64,000 nt of DNA from CAVQJU01 sp963755195 (lineage in GTDB: Bacteria; Acidobacteriota; Vicinamibacteria; Vicinamibacterales; CAVVIG01): NCBI GenBank assembly GCA_963755195.1, contig CAVWIZ010000002.1, positions 310,001 through 374,000 on the forward strand, in the 5' to 3' direction. Each line of letters starts with the position of its first letter. Position 1 is the first letter of the stretch. The translations under genes and the position numbers were made by a program. Shown here piece by piece: positions 15,881-25,290 of this stretch. The notes beneath the pieces were generated by a model. It worked only from the letters and a program-made list of their open reading frames with translations, did not search any database and was not told the origin of the DNA.

Positions 15881-17065
15881 GTGTCTGCCTTCAGGCGTGC
15901 CATCGTCATCGTGCTCGACAGCGTCGGCATCGGCGAGCTGCCCGATGCCGATGTGTACGGCGATCGGGGGAGCAATACACTGGGCAACATCGCCCGCCGC
16001 GTTCCGCTGCGCGTGCCCACCCTGCGATCGCTTGGGCTCGACAGGGTCGTTGCCCTTGGCGCCCTCGGCGGGGCGCCTGCGATCGCCGCGCCGCAGTCGG
16101 CCGTCGGCCGGATGGCCGAAGCGTCGGCAGGCAAGGACTCGGTCACCGGCCATTGGGAGATGATGGGCGTCGTGCTCGATCGCCCGTTCCCCGTCTTTCC
16201 GCGCGGCTTCTCGGCGGAGGTGCTTCAGGAGTTTTCAGCGAAAACAGGGCGTGCAGTCATCGGCAACAAGGCCGCGTCGGGGACGGCGATTATCGATGAG
16301 CTCGGCCCGGAACACATGCGGACCGGTGCGCTCATCGTCTACACGTCGGCCGACAGCGTCTTTCAGATTGCGGCACACGAAGCGATCGTCCCGGTGCCCG
16401 AGCTGTACCGCGCCTGCGAAGTCGCGTACAAGCTGGTGGGCGAGGGGCTTGGCGTCGGACGCGTGATTGCCCGACCGTTCGTCGGCGCTCCCGGGCACTT
16501 CACGCGCACGTCCAATCGGCACGACTACGCGCTTCCGCCGCCCGCTGAAACGCTGCTCGATCGTCTCAAGTCTGCCGGGCTTCCCGTGGTGGCGATTGGG
16601 AAGATCGAGGATCTGTTTGCCGGCCACGGCGTCACCGCCGCCTTTCACACCGCCAGCGACGCCGAGGGCATGGACTGTGTGGAGCGTCAGATGCTGGCCG
16701 TCGATCAGGGCTTGATCTTCGTCAACCTGGTCGACTTCGATTCGCAGTTCGGCCATCGCAATGATGTTGGCGGCTACGCCGCCAACCTGGAAGGGTTCGA
16801 CGCGCGCCTGGCATCGCTCCTGCCGCGTTTGAAGCAGAGCGACCTGTTGATGGTGACGGCCGACCACGGTAACGATCCCACCACGCCCAGCACGGACCAC
16901 TCGCGCGAGTACGTGCCGCTGCTCGTCGCCGGGGCGCGCGTGCGCGCGGGCGCAGACCTCGGCACGCGCCGGACGTTCGCGGATCTGGGTCAGACGCTCG
17001 CCGATCTCTTTGGCGTGGCGCCTCTCGCGCACGGCAAAAGTTTCCTTCATGAGATCACGGCGTGA
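15881..17065 (+). CDS. deoB: Phosphopentomutase DeoB
   Basis: A 394-aa alkaline-phosphatase-superfamily enzyme starting at GTG 15881. The metal site is visible: V-L-D-S-V-G-I-G-E (Asp13), K-D-S-V-T-G-H-W-E-M, D-F-D-S-Q-F-G-H-R-N-D and A-D-H-G-N-D-P-T-T-P-S-T-D-H-S-R-E. It interconverts ribose-1-phosphate (or the deoxy form) and the 5-phosphate in nucleoside salvage. The next gene, dgt, also acts in deoxynucleotide metabolism; the gap of 58 nt holds no clear signal. Confidence 0.95.
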   Translation: MSAFRRAIVIVLDSVGIGELPDADVYGDRGSNTLGNIARRVPLRVPTLRSLGLDRVVALGALGGAPAIAAPQSAVGRMAEASAGKDSVTGHWEMMGVVLDRPFPVFPRGFSAEVLQEFSAKTGRAVIGNKAASGTAIIDELGPEHMRTGALIVYTSADSVFQIAAHEAIVPVPELYRACEVAYKLVGEGLGVGRVIARPFVGAPGHFTRTSNRHDYALPPPAETLLDRLKSAGLPVVAIGKIEDLFAGHGVTAAFHTASDAEGMDCVERQMLAVDQGLIFVNLVDFDSQFGHRNDVGGYAANLEGFDARLASLLPRLKQSDLLMVTADHGNDPTTPSTDHSREYVPLLVAGARVRAGADLGTRRTFADLGQTLADLFGVAPLAHGKSFLHEITA

Positions 17066-17123
17066 TGGGCGACGTGCCCTGTCCGCGTCGCAGCACAGGC
17101 CGGCAGGCGCGCCTGAATGAACC

Positions 17124-18179
17124 ATGACGATTCGAGAGCAGCTCGAAGCGCGCGAGCGCGACCTTCTCGCGCCCCAGGCGGCCAAGAGCGTCGACTCGCG
17201 CGGCCGCCTCCGCCCGGAGCTCGAAGACGATGTGCGGCCCGCCTTCCAGCGCGATCGCGACCGCATCATCCACAGCAAGGCGTTCCGTCGGCTCAAGCAC
17301 AAGACGCAGGTGTTTTTCGCCCCGACGGGCGATCACTACCGCACCCGGCTTACCCACACGCTCGAGGTGTCGCAGATCGCCCGGACGATTGCGAAGGTCC
17401 TCCGCCTTCATGAGGAGCTGACTGAAGCGATCGCGCTCGGCCACGACCTCGGCCACACGCCGTTCGGCCACGCCGGCGAGCGCGTGATCGACTCGCTCAT
17501 GCCCGGCGGCTTCAATCACTACGAACAGAGCCTCCGCATCGTGGATGTGCTCGAGAACGACGGCCAGGGTCTGAACCTGACGTGGGAAGTGCGTGACGGC
17601 ATCGCGAAGCATTCGAAGGGGAAGTCGGGTGCCCCGGTGGGGATGTCCGAGTCGATGCGCGCGAGCACGATCGAAGGACAGATCATGCGGGTGGCCGACC
17701 TGATTGCGTACGTCAACCACGATATCGACGATGCCACGCGCGCGGGGCTGCTGGCGCCGAAGGATTTGCCGCAGGAGCCCGTGCGGATTCTCGGCGGCAC
17801 CTCGTCGGCCCGCATCGGCACGCTCGTCAAGGACGTGGTCACCGAGACGCTGGCGGGCGGCCTGACGGAGATCCGGATGAGCGACCGGGTTCTTGACGCC
17901 GTCCTCAAGCTGCGGAGTTTTCTGTTCGACACCGTCTACGAGAACACCATCGCCACCGTCGAGTTTCGAAAGGCGTCAGATCTCCTCAGCGGCTTGTGGG
18001 AAAAGGTCCGCGAACGGCCTGCCGAGTTTCTCGATCCCCGCACGATCGAGAACGAAGGCCTGGACGCGGCGGCGCGCGATTTTCTGGCCGGCATGACCGA
18101 CCGCTACGCCATCCGGCTCTTCGAGCACATCTTCGTCCCCAAGCCGTGGACGAGGACGGAGACGACGGCGACGGACTGA
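17124..18179 (+). CDS. dgt: dGTP triphosphohydrolase-like HD protein
   Basis: A 351-aa HD-domain phosphohydrolase. Key elements: F-Q-R-D-R-D-R-I-I-H-S-K-A-F-R-R-L, R-T-R-L-T-H-T-L-E-V, the metal-binding G-H-D-L-G-H-T-P-F-G-H-A-G-E, and V-A-D-L-I-A-Y-V-N-H-D-I-D-D-A. This is the shorter 'type 2' dGTPase-like architecture that hydrolyses dNTPs to deoxynucleosides and triphosphate. The fit with deoB upstream suggests a deoxynucleotide salvage pair. GGAGG/CCTCC arms around a perfect ATGCGC-GCGCAT palindrome follow at 18189-18213 and may be a terminator without a T tract. Confidence 0.9.
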   Translation: MTIREQLEARERDLLAPQAAKSVDSRGRLRPELEDDVRPAFQRDRDRIIHSKAFRRLKHKTQVFFAPTGDHYRTRLTHTLEVSQIARTIAKVLRLHEELTEAIALGHDLGHTPFGHAGERVIDSLMPGGFNHYEQSLRIVDVLENDGQGLNLTWEVRDGIAKHSKGKSGAPVGMSESMRASTIEGQIMRVADLIAYVNHDIDDATRAGLLAPKDLPQEPVRILGGTSSARIGTLVKDVVTETLAGGLTEIRMSDRVLDAVLKLRSFLFDTVYENTIATVEFRKASDLLSGLWEKVRERPAEFLDPRTIENEGLDAAARDFLAGMTDRYAIRLFEHIFVPKPWTRTETTATD

Positions 18180-18188
18180 GATCGCGCT

Positions 18189-18213
18189 GGAGGCGCATGC
18201 GCGCGCATCCTCC
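18189..18213 (+). terminator. Possible stem-loop after dgt
   Basis: GGAGG at 18189-18193 pairs with CCTCC at 18209-18213, enclosing the palindrome ATGCGCGCGCAT (18197-18208). There is no downstream T run, so intrinsic termination is uncertain. Confidence 0.35.
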
Positions 18214-18241
18214 TGTCCGAGCATGGTATATTTGGAGGTTC

Positions 18242-18793
18242 ATGCTCCTCGATCTGAGCAGGATAAAGGCGCCGCGTGAGCGATTCGAGCAGGTGTATCC
18301 GGCCGAGGCGCTCGGGGCGGATCAGCAGGGGTTTCGGGTGGCGTCGCCCGTGTCGCTGGCGTTCGACATCTTCAAGGACGGCAGCCAGTACCGCCTGGTC
18401 GGCCGGACGCAAACGACCCTCGAGCTGCTGTGCAGCCGGTGCCTGGAGCCGATGACGGTCGCGGTGGACGCGCCGTTCGACCTGCGGTATCAGCCGCACA
18501 CCTCGAATGCCGGCTCTCAAAAAGGCGCCGAGCGCGAGATCGAAGAAGACGATTTCGCGACCGCCTTCTATGAGAACGACGAGATCGACCTCGGGCAGCT
18601 GATGCGCGAGCAGCTCTACCTGGCCGTCCCCATGAAGCCACTCTGCAACGAGGGCTGCCGGGGATTGTGCCCGGAGTGCGGAACGAACTGGAATCGAGGC
18701 GCGTGCACGTGCCGGCACAGCTGGAGCGATCCGCGGCTTGAAGTGTTGAGGACGTTCAAGACCGACGACCGATCGCCGACCACTGACCACTGA
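18242..18793 (+). CDS. yceD: YceD/DUF177 family protein
   Basis: A 183-aa protein with a strong GGAGG ribosome site (18234-18238) before ATG 18242. It has the YceD N-terminal half (F-D-I-F-K-D-G-S, L-L-C-S-R-C-L-E-P) and the C-terminal cysteine cluster C-N-E-G-C-R-G-L-C-P-E-C-G (about residues 137-149). YceD commonly precedes rpmF and fatty-acid genes, exactly as here, and is linked to 23S rRNA maturation in other bacteria. An extended -10 (TGGTATATT, 18225-18232) may start transcription here. The last codons (T-D-D-R-S-P-T-T-D-H) are encoded by a tandem repeat. Confidence 0.88.
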   Translation: MLLDLSRIKAPRERFEQVYPAEALGADQQGFRVASPVSLAFDIFKDGSQYRLVGRTQTTLELLCSRCLEPMTVAVDAPFDLRYQPHTSNAGSQKGAEREIEEDDFATAFYENDEIDLGQLMREQLYLAVPMKPLCNEGCRGLCPECGTNWNRGACTCRHSWSDPRLEVLRTFKTDDRSPTTDH

Positions 18794-18824
18794 CGACCGA
18801 CCACTGATCCTGACCACTGAGAAC
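18759..18824. repeat. Direct array of ACCACTGACC/ACCGACG words
   Basis: Words such as GACCACTGA and CGACCGAC recur at 7-10 nt spacing, beginning inside yceD and ending 6 nt before rpmF. Unlike most arrays in this window, no reverse-complement partner is present. It supplies the yceD stop codon. Confidence 0.75.
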
Positions 18825-18829
18825 CAACG

Positions 18830-19012
18830 ATGCCAAATCCAAAACGGCGACACTCGAAGACGCGAACGGCGAATCGCCGGACGCACGATGCGCTCAAGGC
18901 CACGGGTCTGTCGGAGTGCCCACACTGCCACGAGCCCAAGATGCCCCACCGCGTGTGCGCCAACTGCGGCTACTACCGTGGGCGACAGGTCCGGGCAGTC
19001 GAGGAAGACTGA
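18830..19012 (+). CDS. rpmF: 50S ribosomal protein L32
   Basis: A 60-aa protein with the L32 N-terminus M-P-N-P-K-R-R-H-S-K and a complete zinc-ribbon pair C-P-H-C (residues 31-34) and C-A-N-C (44-47) followed by G-Y-Y-R-G-R. The Cys-rich form is zinc-dependent. It sits between yceD and plsX, the conserved order of many bacteria. Confidence 0.97.
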   Translation: MPNPKRRHSKTRTANRRTHDALKATGLSECPHCHEPKMPHRVCANCGYYRGRQVRAVEED

Positions 19013-19027
19013 CATCTTGAACCTTGC

Positions 19028-20047
19028 ATGATCTGGATCGCCGTTGACGCCATGGGAGGCGACGAGGCGCCGCGCAACATCGTGGACGGGGCGCTGGCGG
19101 CCGTGCGCCACTTCGACCTCGGCGTCCTGCTCGTCGGCTCGGCCAGGGCGATCGAGGCCGAAGTCGATCGGCACATTCCGTCCACCGATATCGATCGCCA
19201 GTCGGTCCGCATCATCGACACCCCCGACGTCGTCACGATGGAGGAGTCGCCCGCGGCGGCGCTGCGGCGCAAGCCCGGGGCGTCGATCAAGGTCGCGGCC
19301 GACGCGGTGGCTCGCGGTGAGGCGTCGGCGCTCGTGAGCGCGGGCCACACGGGCGCGACGGTGATGGCCGCTCATGCCGCGTTTGGGATGCTGCCCGGCG
19401 TCGATCGGCCGGCGCTTGCGGCCACCATCCCCACCCGCCGCCGGCCCGCCGTGCTGCTCGACGTCGGCGCCAGCGCGGAGTGCCGCCCGCAGCACCTGCT
19501 GCAGTTTGCGGTGATGGGTGACGTGTACACCCGGATGGTGTTCGACATTGCGTCGCCCCGCATCGGGCTGCTCTCGACGGGCGCGGAAGCCACCAAGGGC
19601 AACGAGTTGACGCGCGAGGCGCACCGCCTGCTGAAGACCGCGCCGCTCAATTTCGTCGGGAACGTCGAAGCGCGCGACGTCTACAGCGGGGATGCCGACG
19701 TGATCGTGTGCGACGGGTTCACGGGCAACGTCGCGCTGAAAATCAGCGAGGGGCTGGTCGAGGTCGTCGAAGGATTGTTGAGTGAAGAGTTGTCGAGCAC
19801 CATCACGATGCGGGTCGGGTCGCTCCTGACGCGGCGCGCGCTGCGGCATTTCCGCCGGCGCGTGGATTATTCCGAGTACGGCGGCGCCCCGCTGCTCGGC
19901 GTGGCGGGCGTCACCATCGTCGGCCACGGGCGATCGAGCGCCAAGGCCGTGCGCAACGCCGTGGCGATGGCGTATCGACTTGCCGCGACACGCTTCATCG
20001 AACGCGTCGAACATGACACCGTCGCCGCCGCGGTATCCCACCATTGA
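19028..20047 (+). CDS. plsX: Phosphate acyltransferase PlsX
   Basis: A 339-aa protein with the PlsX start I-A-V-D-A-M-G-G-D-E-A-P (residues 4-15), then S-A-G-H-T-G-A, A-A-T-I-P-T, D-V-G-A-S-A-E-C and V-C-D-G-F-T-G-N-V-A-L-K. PlsX converts acyl-ACP to acyl-phosphate for phospholipid synthesis and is membrane-associated. It opens the plsX-fabD-fabG-acpP-fabF operon, overlapping fabD by 4 nt. Confidence 0.96.
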   Translation: MIWIAVDAMGGDEAPRNIVDGALAAVRHFDLGVLLVGSARAIEAEVDRHIPSTDIDRQSVRIIDTPDVVTMEESPAAALRRKPGASIKVAADAVARGEASALVSAGHTGATVMAAHAAFGMLPGVDRPALAATIPTRRRPAVLLDVGASAECRPQHLLQFAVMGDVYTRMVFDIASPRIGLLSTGAEATKGNELTREAHRLLKTAPLNFVGNVEARDVYSGDADVIVCDGFTGNVALKISEGLVEVVEGLLSEELSSTITMRVGSLLTRRALRHFRRRVDYSEYGGAPLLGVAGVTIVGHGRSSAKAVRNAVAMAYRLAATRFIERVEHDTVAAAVSHH

Positions 20048-21000
20048 TTGCCGTCATCTTCCCTGGCCAGGGATCGCAAAAAGTCGGGATGGGGAAGTCG
20101 CTGGCCGAGGCGTTTCCGGTGTGCCGGGAGACGTTTGACGAGGCCGACGCCGCTCTCGGCGTACCGATCAGCCGGATTTGCTTCGAGGGGCCCGAGGATC
20201 AGCTGACGCTGACCGAGAATCAGCAGCCGGCCGTTCTGACGGTGAGCATCGCGGCGTACCGGCTGCTGGCGTCGCGCGGGCTTGCGCCGTCGTTTTTCGC
20301 GGGACACAGCCTCGGCGAGTACTCGGCCAACGTGGCGGCCGGAACGTTTGCCTTTGCCGACGCGCTGTCGATTGTGCGGCGCCGGGGCCGCTACATGCAG
20401 GAGGCCGTACCGGTCGGCACCGGAGCGATGGCCGTCGTGATTGGCCTCGACGCCGATCTGACGGCGCAGGCGTGCCGCGAAGCGATGCAGGACGGAAGCG
20501 CGCCGGGCGACCTCGTCAGCCCGGCGAACATCAACGGCGCGGGACAAGTGGTCATCGCGGGCTCGCGCGACGCCGTGGCGCGGGCTGGCGAGCGCGCGAA
20601 GGCGCTCGGCGCGAAACGGATCATGGCGCTGCCGGTGAGCGCGCCGTTCCACTGCGCGCTGATGAAGCCGGCCGAGGATCGCCTCGCCCCGGAATTGCGG
20701 GCGCTGGCGGTGCAGGCGCCGCGTGTGCCGATCGTCGCCAACGTGGACGCCGGGCTCAAATGCGACGCTCGCGGCGCGATCGAGGCGCTGGTGGCGCAGG
20801 TGTCGGCGCCGGTCCTGTGGGAAGCCGTCGTTCGGCGCCTTGCGTCAGAGGGCGTCACAACGTATGTTGAGGTGGGTCCCGGCACCGTGTTGACCGGGCT
20901 CGTGCGCAAGATCCATCGCGAAGCACGAGTCGCGAGCTTCGGCGGTCCAGACGATCTGGCCGCCGTCGAGGCCCTGCTGTCGCCCGGGCCGCCCGACTGA
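20044..21000 (+). CDS. fabD: Malonyl-CoA:ACP transacylase FabD
   Basis: A 318-aa enzyme starting at TTG 20044, within the TTGA overlap with plsX. F-P-G-Q-G-S-Q at residues 7-13, the nucleophile motif G-H-S-L-G-E-Y-S (Ser near residue 93), the conserved R-G-R-Y-M-Q, and A-P-F-H-C in the C-terminal half are all present. FabD loads malonyl groups onto ACP, which is encoded two genes downstream. There is no fabH in this cluster. Confidence 0.96.
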   Translation: MIAVIFPGQGSQKVGMGKSLAEAFPVCRETFDEADAALGVPISRICFEGPEDQLTLTENQQPAVLTVSIAAYRLLASRGLAPSFFAGHSLGEYSANVAAGTFAFADALSIVRRRGRYMQEAVPVGTGAMAVVIGLDADLTAQACREAMQDGSAPGDLVSPANINGAGQVVIAGSRDAVARAGERAKALGAKRIMALPVSAPFHCALMKPAEDRLAPELRALAVQAPRVPIVANVDAGLKCDARGAIEALVAQVSAPVLWEAVVRRLASEGVTTYVEVGPGTVLTGLVRKIHREARVASFGGPDDLAAVEALLSPGPPD

Positions 21001-21005
21001 GAATC

Positions 21006-21746
21006 ATGTTCGATCTGTCGAACAAAGTGGCGCTCGTCACCGGTGCGTCGCGAGGCATCGGCCGCGCGATCGCGATCCGGCTCGCCGTGCAGGGCGCGTT
21101 CATCGTGGCCGCGGCACGGGGTGATCACGCCGGCGGCACGGTCGAGGCGCTGGTTGCCGACGGCCACCGCGGCGAGGCCGTCAGCCTCGACGTGACGGAC
21201 GCGGAGGCTCTGCAGCGGCTGCCGGGCGACATCGTCCAGCGTCACGGGCGGCTCGATATCGTCGTGAGCAATGCGGGCATCACGAGAGATCAGCTCCTGA
21301 TGCGCATGAAGCGCGAGGACTGGGACGAGGTGATCGCCACCAACCTCACGGCGACGTTCGCGCTGGCCCAGTCGGCGATACGACCCATGCTGAGGGAGCG
21401 TCGTGGACGCATTATCGCCGTCAGCTCCGTGGTGGGGCAGATGGGCAACGCCGGCCAGACGAACTACGCGGCGTCAAAGGCGGGACTGATTGGATTTGCC
21501 AAGGCGCTGGCGCGCGAGGTCGCCAGCCGTGGCATCACCGTGAACGTGATTGCGCCGGGCATGATCGACACCGACATGACGCGGGCGGTCACCGAGAAAA
21601 CGCACGTTGACTGGGCGCAGCAGATTCCACTGGGGCGCCTCGGATCGGCGGACGATGTGGCGGCTGCGGCGTGCTATCTTGCGTCGGACGAGGCATCGTA
21701 TATTACAGGGCACGTTCTGGCCGTCAACGGCGGAATGTACATGTAG
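21006..21746 (+). CDS. fabG: 3-oxoacyl-ACP reductase FabG
   Basis: A 246-aa short-chain dehydrogenase/reductase with cofactor motif T-G-A-S-R-G-I-G (residues 13-20), N-A-G-I, the Ser of V-S-S-V-V-G, the catalytic Y-A-A-S-K and the C-terminal N-G-G-M-Y-M. It reduces 3-oxoacyl-ACP with NADPH in fatty-acid elongation. It lies 5 nt after fabD and 9 nt before acpP, in an unbroken operon. Confidence 0.96.
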   Translation: MFDLSNKVALVTGASRGIGRAIAIRLAVQGAFIVAAARGDHAGGTVEALVADGHRGEAVSLDVTDAEALQRLPGDIVQRHGRLDIVVSNAGITRDQLLMRMKREDWDEVIATNLTATFALAQSAIRPMLRERRGRIIAVSSVVGQMGNAGQTNYAASKAGLIGFAKALAREVASRGITVNVIAPGMIDTDMTRAVTEKTHVDWAQQIPLGRLGSADDVAAAACYLASDEASYITGHVLAVNGGMYM

Positions 21747-21755
21747 GAGGATTGA

Positions 21756-21998
21756 ATGGCCGTATCGGACAAAGTCAAGAGCATCATCGTGGAGCAGCTC
21801 GGCGTTGATGAAGAAGAAGTGACGCCGGACGCTTCGTTCGTCGACGACCTCGGCGCCGACTCGCTCGACACCGTCGAGCTTGTCATGGCGTTCGAGGAGG
21901 AGTTCGGCATCGAGATTCCCGACGAGGACGCCGAGAAGATCACGCGCGTCAAGGAAGCCGTGGAGTACATCGAATCACACGGCAAGAACAAAAAGTAG
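21756..21998 (+). CDS. acpP: Acyl carrier protein
   Basis: An 80-aa acidic protein with a strong TAGGAGG ribosome site that overlaps the fabG stop. The phosphopantetheine attachment site is Ser36 in G-A-D-S-L-D-T-V-E-L. Helix II (V-E-L-V-M-A-F-E-E-E-F) and helix III are normal. It carries growing acyl chains for FabD, FabG, FabF, FabZ and LpxA. Confidence 0.97.
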   Translation: MAVSDKVKSIIVEQLGVDEEEVTPDASFVDDLGADSLDTVELVMAFEEEFGIEIPDEDAEKITRVKEAVEYIESHGKNKK

Positions 21999-22023
21999 CC
22001 CATTCCCGGGAAGCAGAACACTC

Positions 22024-23271
<1,248 letters not shown>

Positions 23272-23282
23272 ACCAACGACGT

Positions 23283-23360
23283 ACAACGCAGAGATCGCAG
23301 AGCACGCAGAGAAAAGAAATCTCTGAAGGAATCTCTGCGGTCTCTGCGAGCTCTGCGTTG
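23283..23360. repeat. Inverted pair of CGCAGAG-word arrays
   Basis: The left arm 23283-23313 (CGCAGAGA, CGCAGAGC words) and right arm 23330-23360 (complementary CTCTGCG words) flank a 16-nt AT-richer loop. It lies between fabF and etfB and belongs to a word family not seen elsewhere as a full pair; 25206-25235 has a degenerate single arm. Confidence 0.85.
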
Positions 23361-23386
23361 ATCGTTGTGATCGAATCGCCATCAAC

Positions 23387-24148
23387 ATGAAAATTGCGGT
23401 GTGCATCAAGCAGGTCCCGACGCGCGACTGGCAGCCGCGCCTCAACGAGGCCCGGACGTGGATCCGCGAACAGGACGCCAGCTTCGAGATGAACGAGCCC
23501 GACGCCTACGCCCTCGAGGAGAGCCTGCGGCTCAAGGAGAAGCACGGCGGCGAGGTGGTCGTCTGCTCGGCCGGACCGGCGCGCGTGGCCCAGGTGCTGC
23601 GCGAGGCGTTGGCCCGCGGAGCAGACCGGGCGATTCACGTGGAGAGCGATGCGCTGGCCGGCGCGGACGCGTTTGTGTTCGCCGCTGCGCTCGCGGGGGC
23701 GATGAAGGACGAACGGTTCGATCTCACCCTCACGGGCCTGCAGTCTGACGACCAGGGATCCGCGCAGACCGGCGTCGTCCTGGCCGAGACGCTGGGGATG
23801 CCGCACGCGACGATCATCATGGAAGTGCAGGTGGCCGAAGCCGCGCTTCGAGTCAAACGCGAGCTCGAAGGTGGATGGTTCCAGTGGGTGGCGATGCCGC
23901 TGCCGGCCGTGCTGACGATTCAGAGCGGCATCAACCAGCTGCGCTACGCGACGCTCAAAGGCATCATGGCGGCGAAGAAGAAAGAGATTCGTGTGAGCCA
24001 GCCGTCGCTGCCTTCGGCGGGCAAACAGAACATCGTGAGCCTGTACGCCCCGGAGAAGAGCAAGAAGACGCAGATGATTCCCGGTGCGCCGGCCGCGGCA
24101 GCCAAAGAGCTCGTGAGGCGCCTGCGTGAAGAAGCACGGGTTATCTAG
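23387..24148 (+). CDS. etfB: Electron transfer flavoprotein beta subunit
   Basis: A 253-aa protein with the EtfB start M-K-I-A-V-C-I-K-Q-V-P, N-E-P-D-A-Y-A-L-E-E, L-T-G-L-Q-S-D-D-Q-G-S-A-Q-T-G near residue 120 and the signature region P-A-V-L-T-I-Q-S-G-I-N. It binds AMP (or FAD in bifurcating forms) and pairs with EtfA. ETF collects electrons from acyl-CoA and other dehydrogenases; the membrane oxidoreductase two genes on is its probable acceptor. Confidence 0.94.
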   Translation: MKIAVCIKQVPTRDWQPRLNEARTWIREQDASFEMNEPDAYALEESLRLKEKHGGEVVVCSAGPARVAQVLREALARGADRAIHVESDALAGADAFVFAAALAGAMKDERFDLTLTGLQSDDQGSAQTGVVLAETLGMPHATIIMEVQVAEAALRVKRELEGGWFQWVAMPLPAVLTIQSGINQLRYATLKGIMAAKKKEIRVSQPSLPSAGKQNIVSLYAPEKSKKTQMIPGAPAAAAKELVRRLREEARVI

Positions 24149-24220
24149 GAACCACAAAGGCCACAAAGATCACGAAGAAGACATTCTGGATTCTTTGTGA
24201 TCTTCGTGAGCTTTGTGGTT
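24149..24220. repeat. Inverted pair of CACAAAG/CACGAAG-word arrays
   Basis: The left arm 24149-24180 and right arm 24191-24220 are nearly perfect reverse complements with a 10-nt loop. It fills the gap between etfB and etfA, starting at the etfB stop and ending 10 nt before the etfA ATG. Confidence 0.85.
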
Positions 24221-24230
24221 CATTAAAACA

Positions 24231-25202
24231 ATGATCTTAGTGGTTGCGGAACAGAGAAGCGGCAAGCTGAATCGCGCGACATGGGAAGCCGTCGCGGCGG
24301 CGCAGCAGGTTGGCGACGCGGCCGTCACGATTGCCGTGCTTGGCTCGCAACTCGAGTCGGTGGCGGGCGAGCTCAGGTCGGCGCAGGTGCAGGAAGTCGT
24401 GACCATCGACCAGGCCGCGCTCGAACCGTACACGCCGGACGGCTACACGGCCGCCTTGCAGCAGGCCATCGGGCAGCTGAACCCGTCGTTGGTGTTCCTG
24501 CCGCATACCTATCAGACTCGCGATTTCGCACCGAAGCTGGCCGCCCGCCTCGATCGCGCGCTCGTCACCGACGTGACCGCCATCAAGAATGCCGTCGGCG
24601 ACGGGGCAGACCCGGTCTTTGTCCGGCCGATGTTCCAGGGCAAATTGACGGCTGATGTCGTGCCGCTCGGACCCGCTCCGCACTTCGTGACCGTGCAGAT
24701 TGGGTCGTTCCGCGCGGACCAGGCCGCCAGGGGCGCGTCGCCCGCCCCCGTGCGCGCGCTCGACATCACGGTCGACGGCGCCGCCATCCGCCAGCGGCCG
24801 GAGGCGCCGTTCCAGGAGGCCCGCCAGGCCGTGGACCTGTCGCAGGCCGACCGCATTGTCGCCGTGGGCCGCGGCATCAAGAATCAAGACAAGCTGCCCG
24901 TGGCGCAGACGCTGGCCGACGCCCTGGGCGCCCAGCTCGCGGCGTCGCGCCCGATCTGCGATGCAGGCTGGCTGCCGATGGAGCGGCAGGTCGGCAGCTC
25001 AGGCCAGACGGTGGCGCCGAAGCTGTACCTCGCGCTGGGCATCTCCGGCGCCATCCAGCATCTCGTCGGGATGAAGGGCTCGCAGACCATCGTCGCCGTC
25101 AACAAGGATGCCGACGCCCCGATCTTCGAAGTCGCCGACTACGGCATCGTGGGTGACCTGTTCGAGATTGTTCCGGCGATCATCGAGGCGTTGAAGACAT
25201 AG
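24231..25202 (+). CDS. etfA: Electron transfer flavoprotein alpha subunit
   Basis: A 323-aa protein; ATG 24231 is chosen over GTG 24213, which is inside the repeat arm. The C-terminal FAD domain shows V-A-V-G-R-G-I-K-N, R-P-I-C-D-A-G-W-L-P, Q-V-G-S-S-G-Q-T-V-A-P, A-L-G-I-S-G-A-I-Q-H and N-K-D-A-D-A-P-I-F. EtfA holds the FAD that passes electrons to a quinone oxidoreductase. An inverted repeat separates it from etfB, so expression of the two subunits may be uncoupled or tuned by that hairpin. Confidence 0.94.
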   Translation: MILVVAEQRSGKLNRATWEAVAAAQQVGDAAVTIAVLGSQLESVAGELRSAQVQEVVTIDQAALEPYTPDGYTAALQQAIGQLNPSLVFLPHTYQTRDFAPKLAARLDRALVTDVTAIKNAVGDGADPVFVRPMFQGKLTADVVPLGPAPHFVTVQIGSFRADQAARGASPAPVRALDITVDGAAIRQRPEAPFQEARQAVDLSQADRIVAVGRGIKNQDKLPVAQTLADALGAQLAASRPICDAGWLPMERQVGSSGQTVAPKLYLALGISGAIQHLVGMKGSQTIVAVNKDADAPIFEVADYGIVGDLFEIVPAIIEALKT

Positions 25203-25290
25203 CCACGATCACCGCAGAGCTCGCCGAGTTCGCAGCAGAACAAGTACACTCTGCGTGCGCAGCGCGCGCCGCGGTGAACGTGGCAGACAC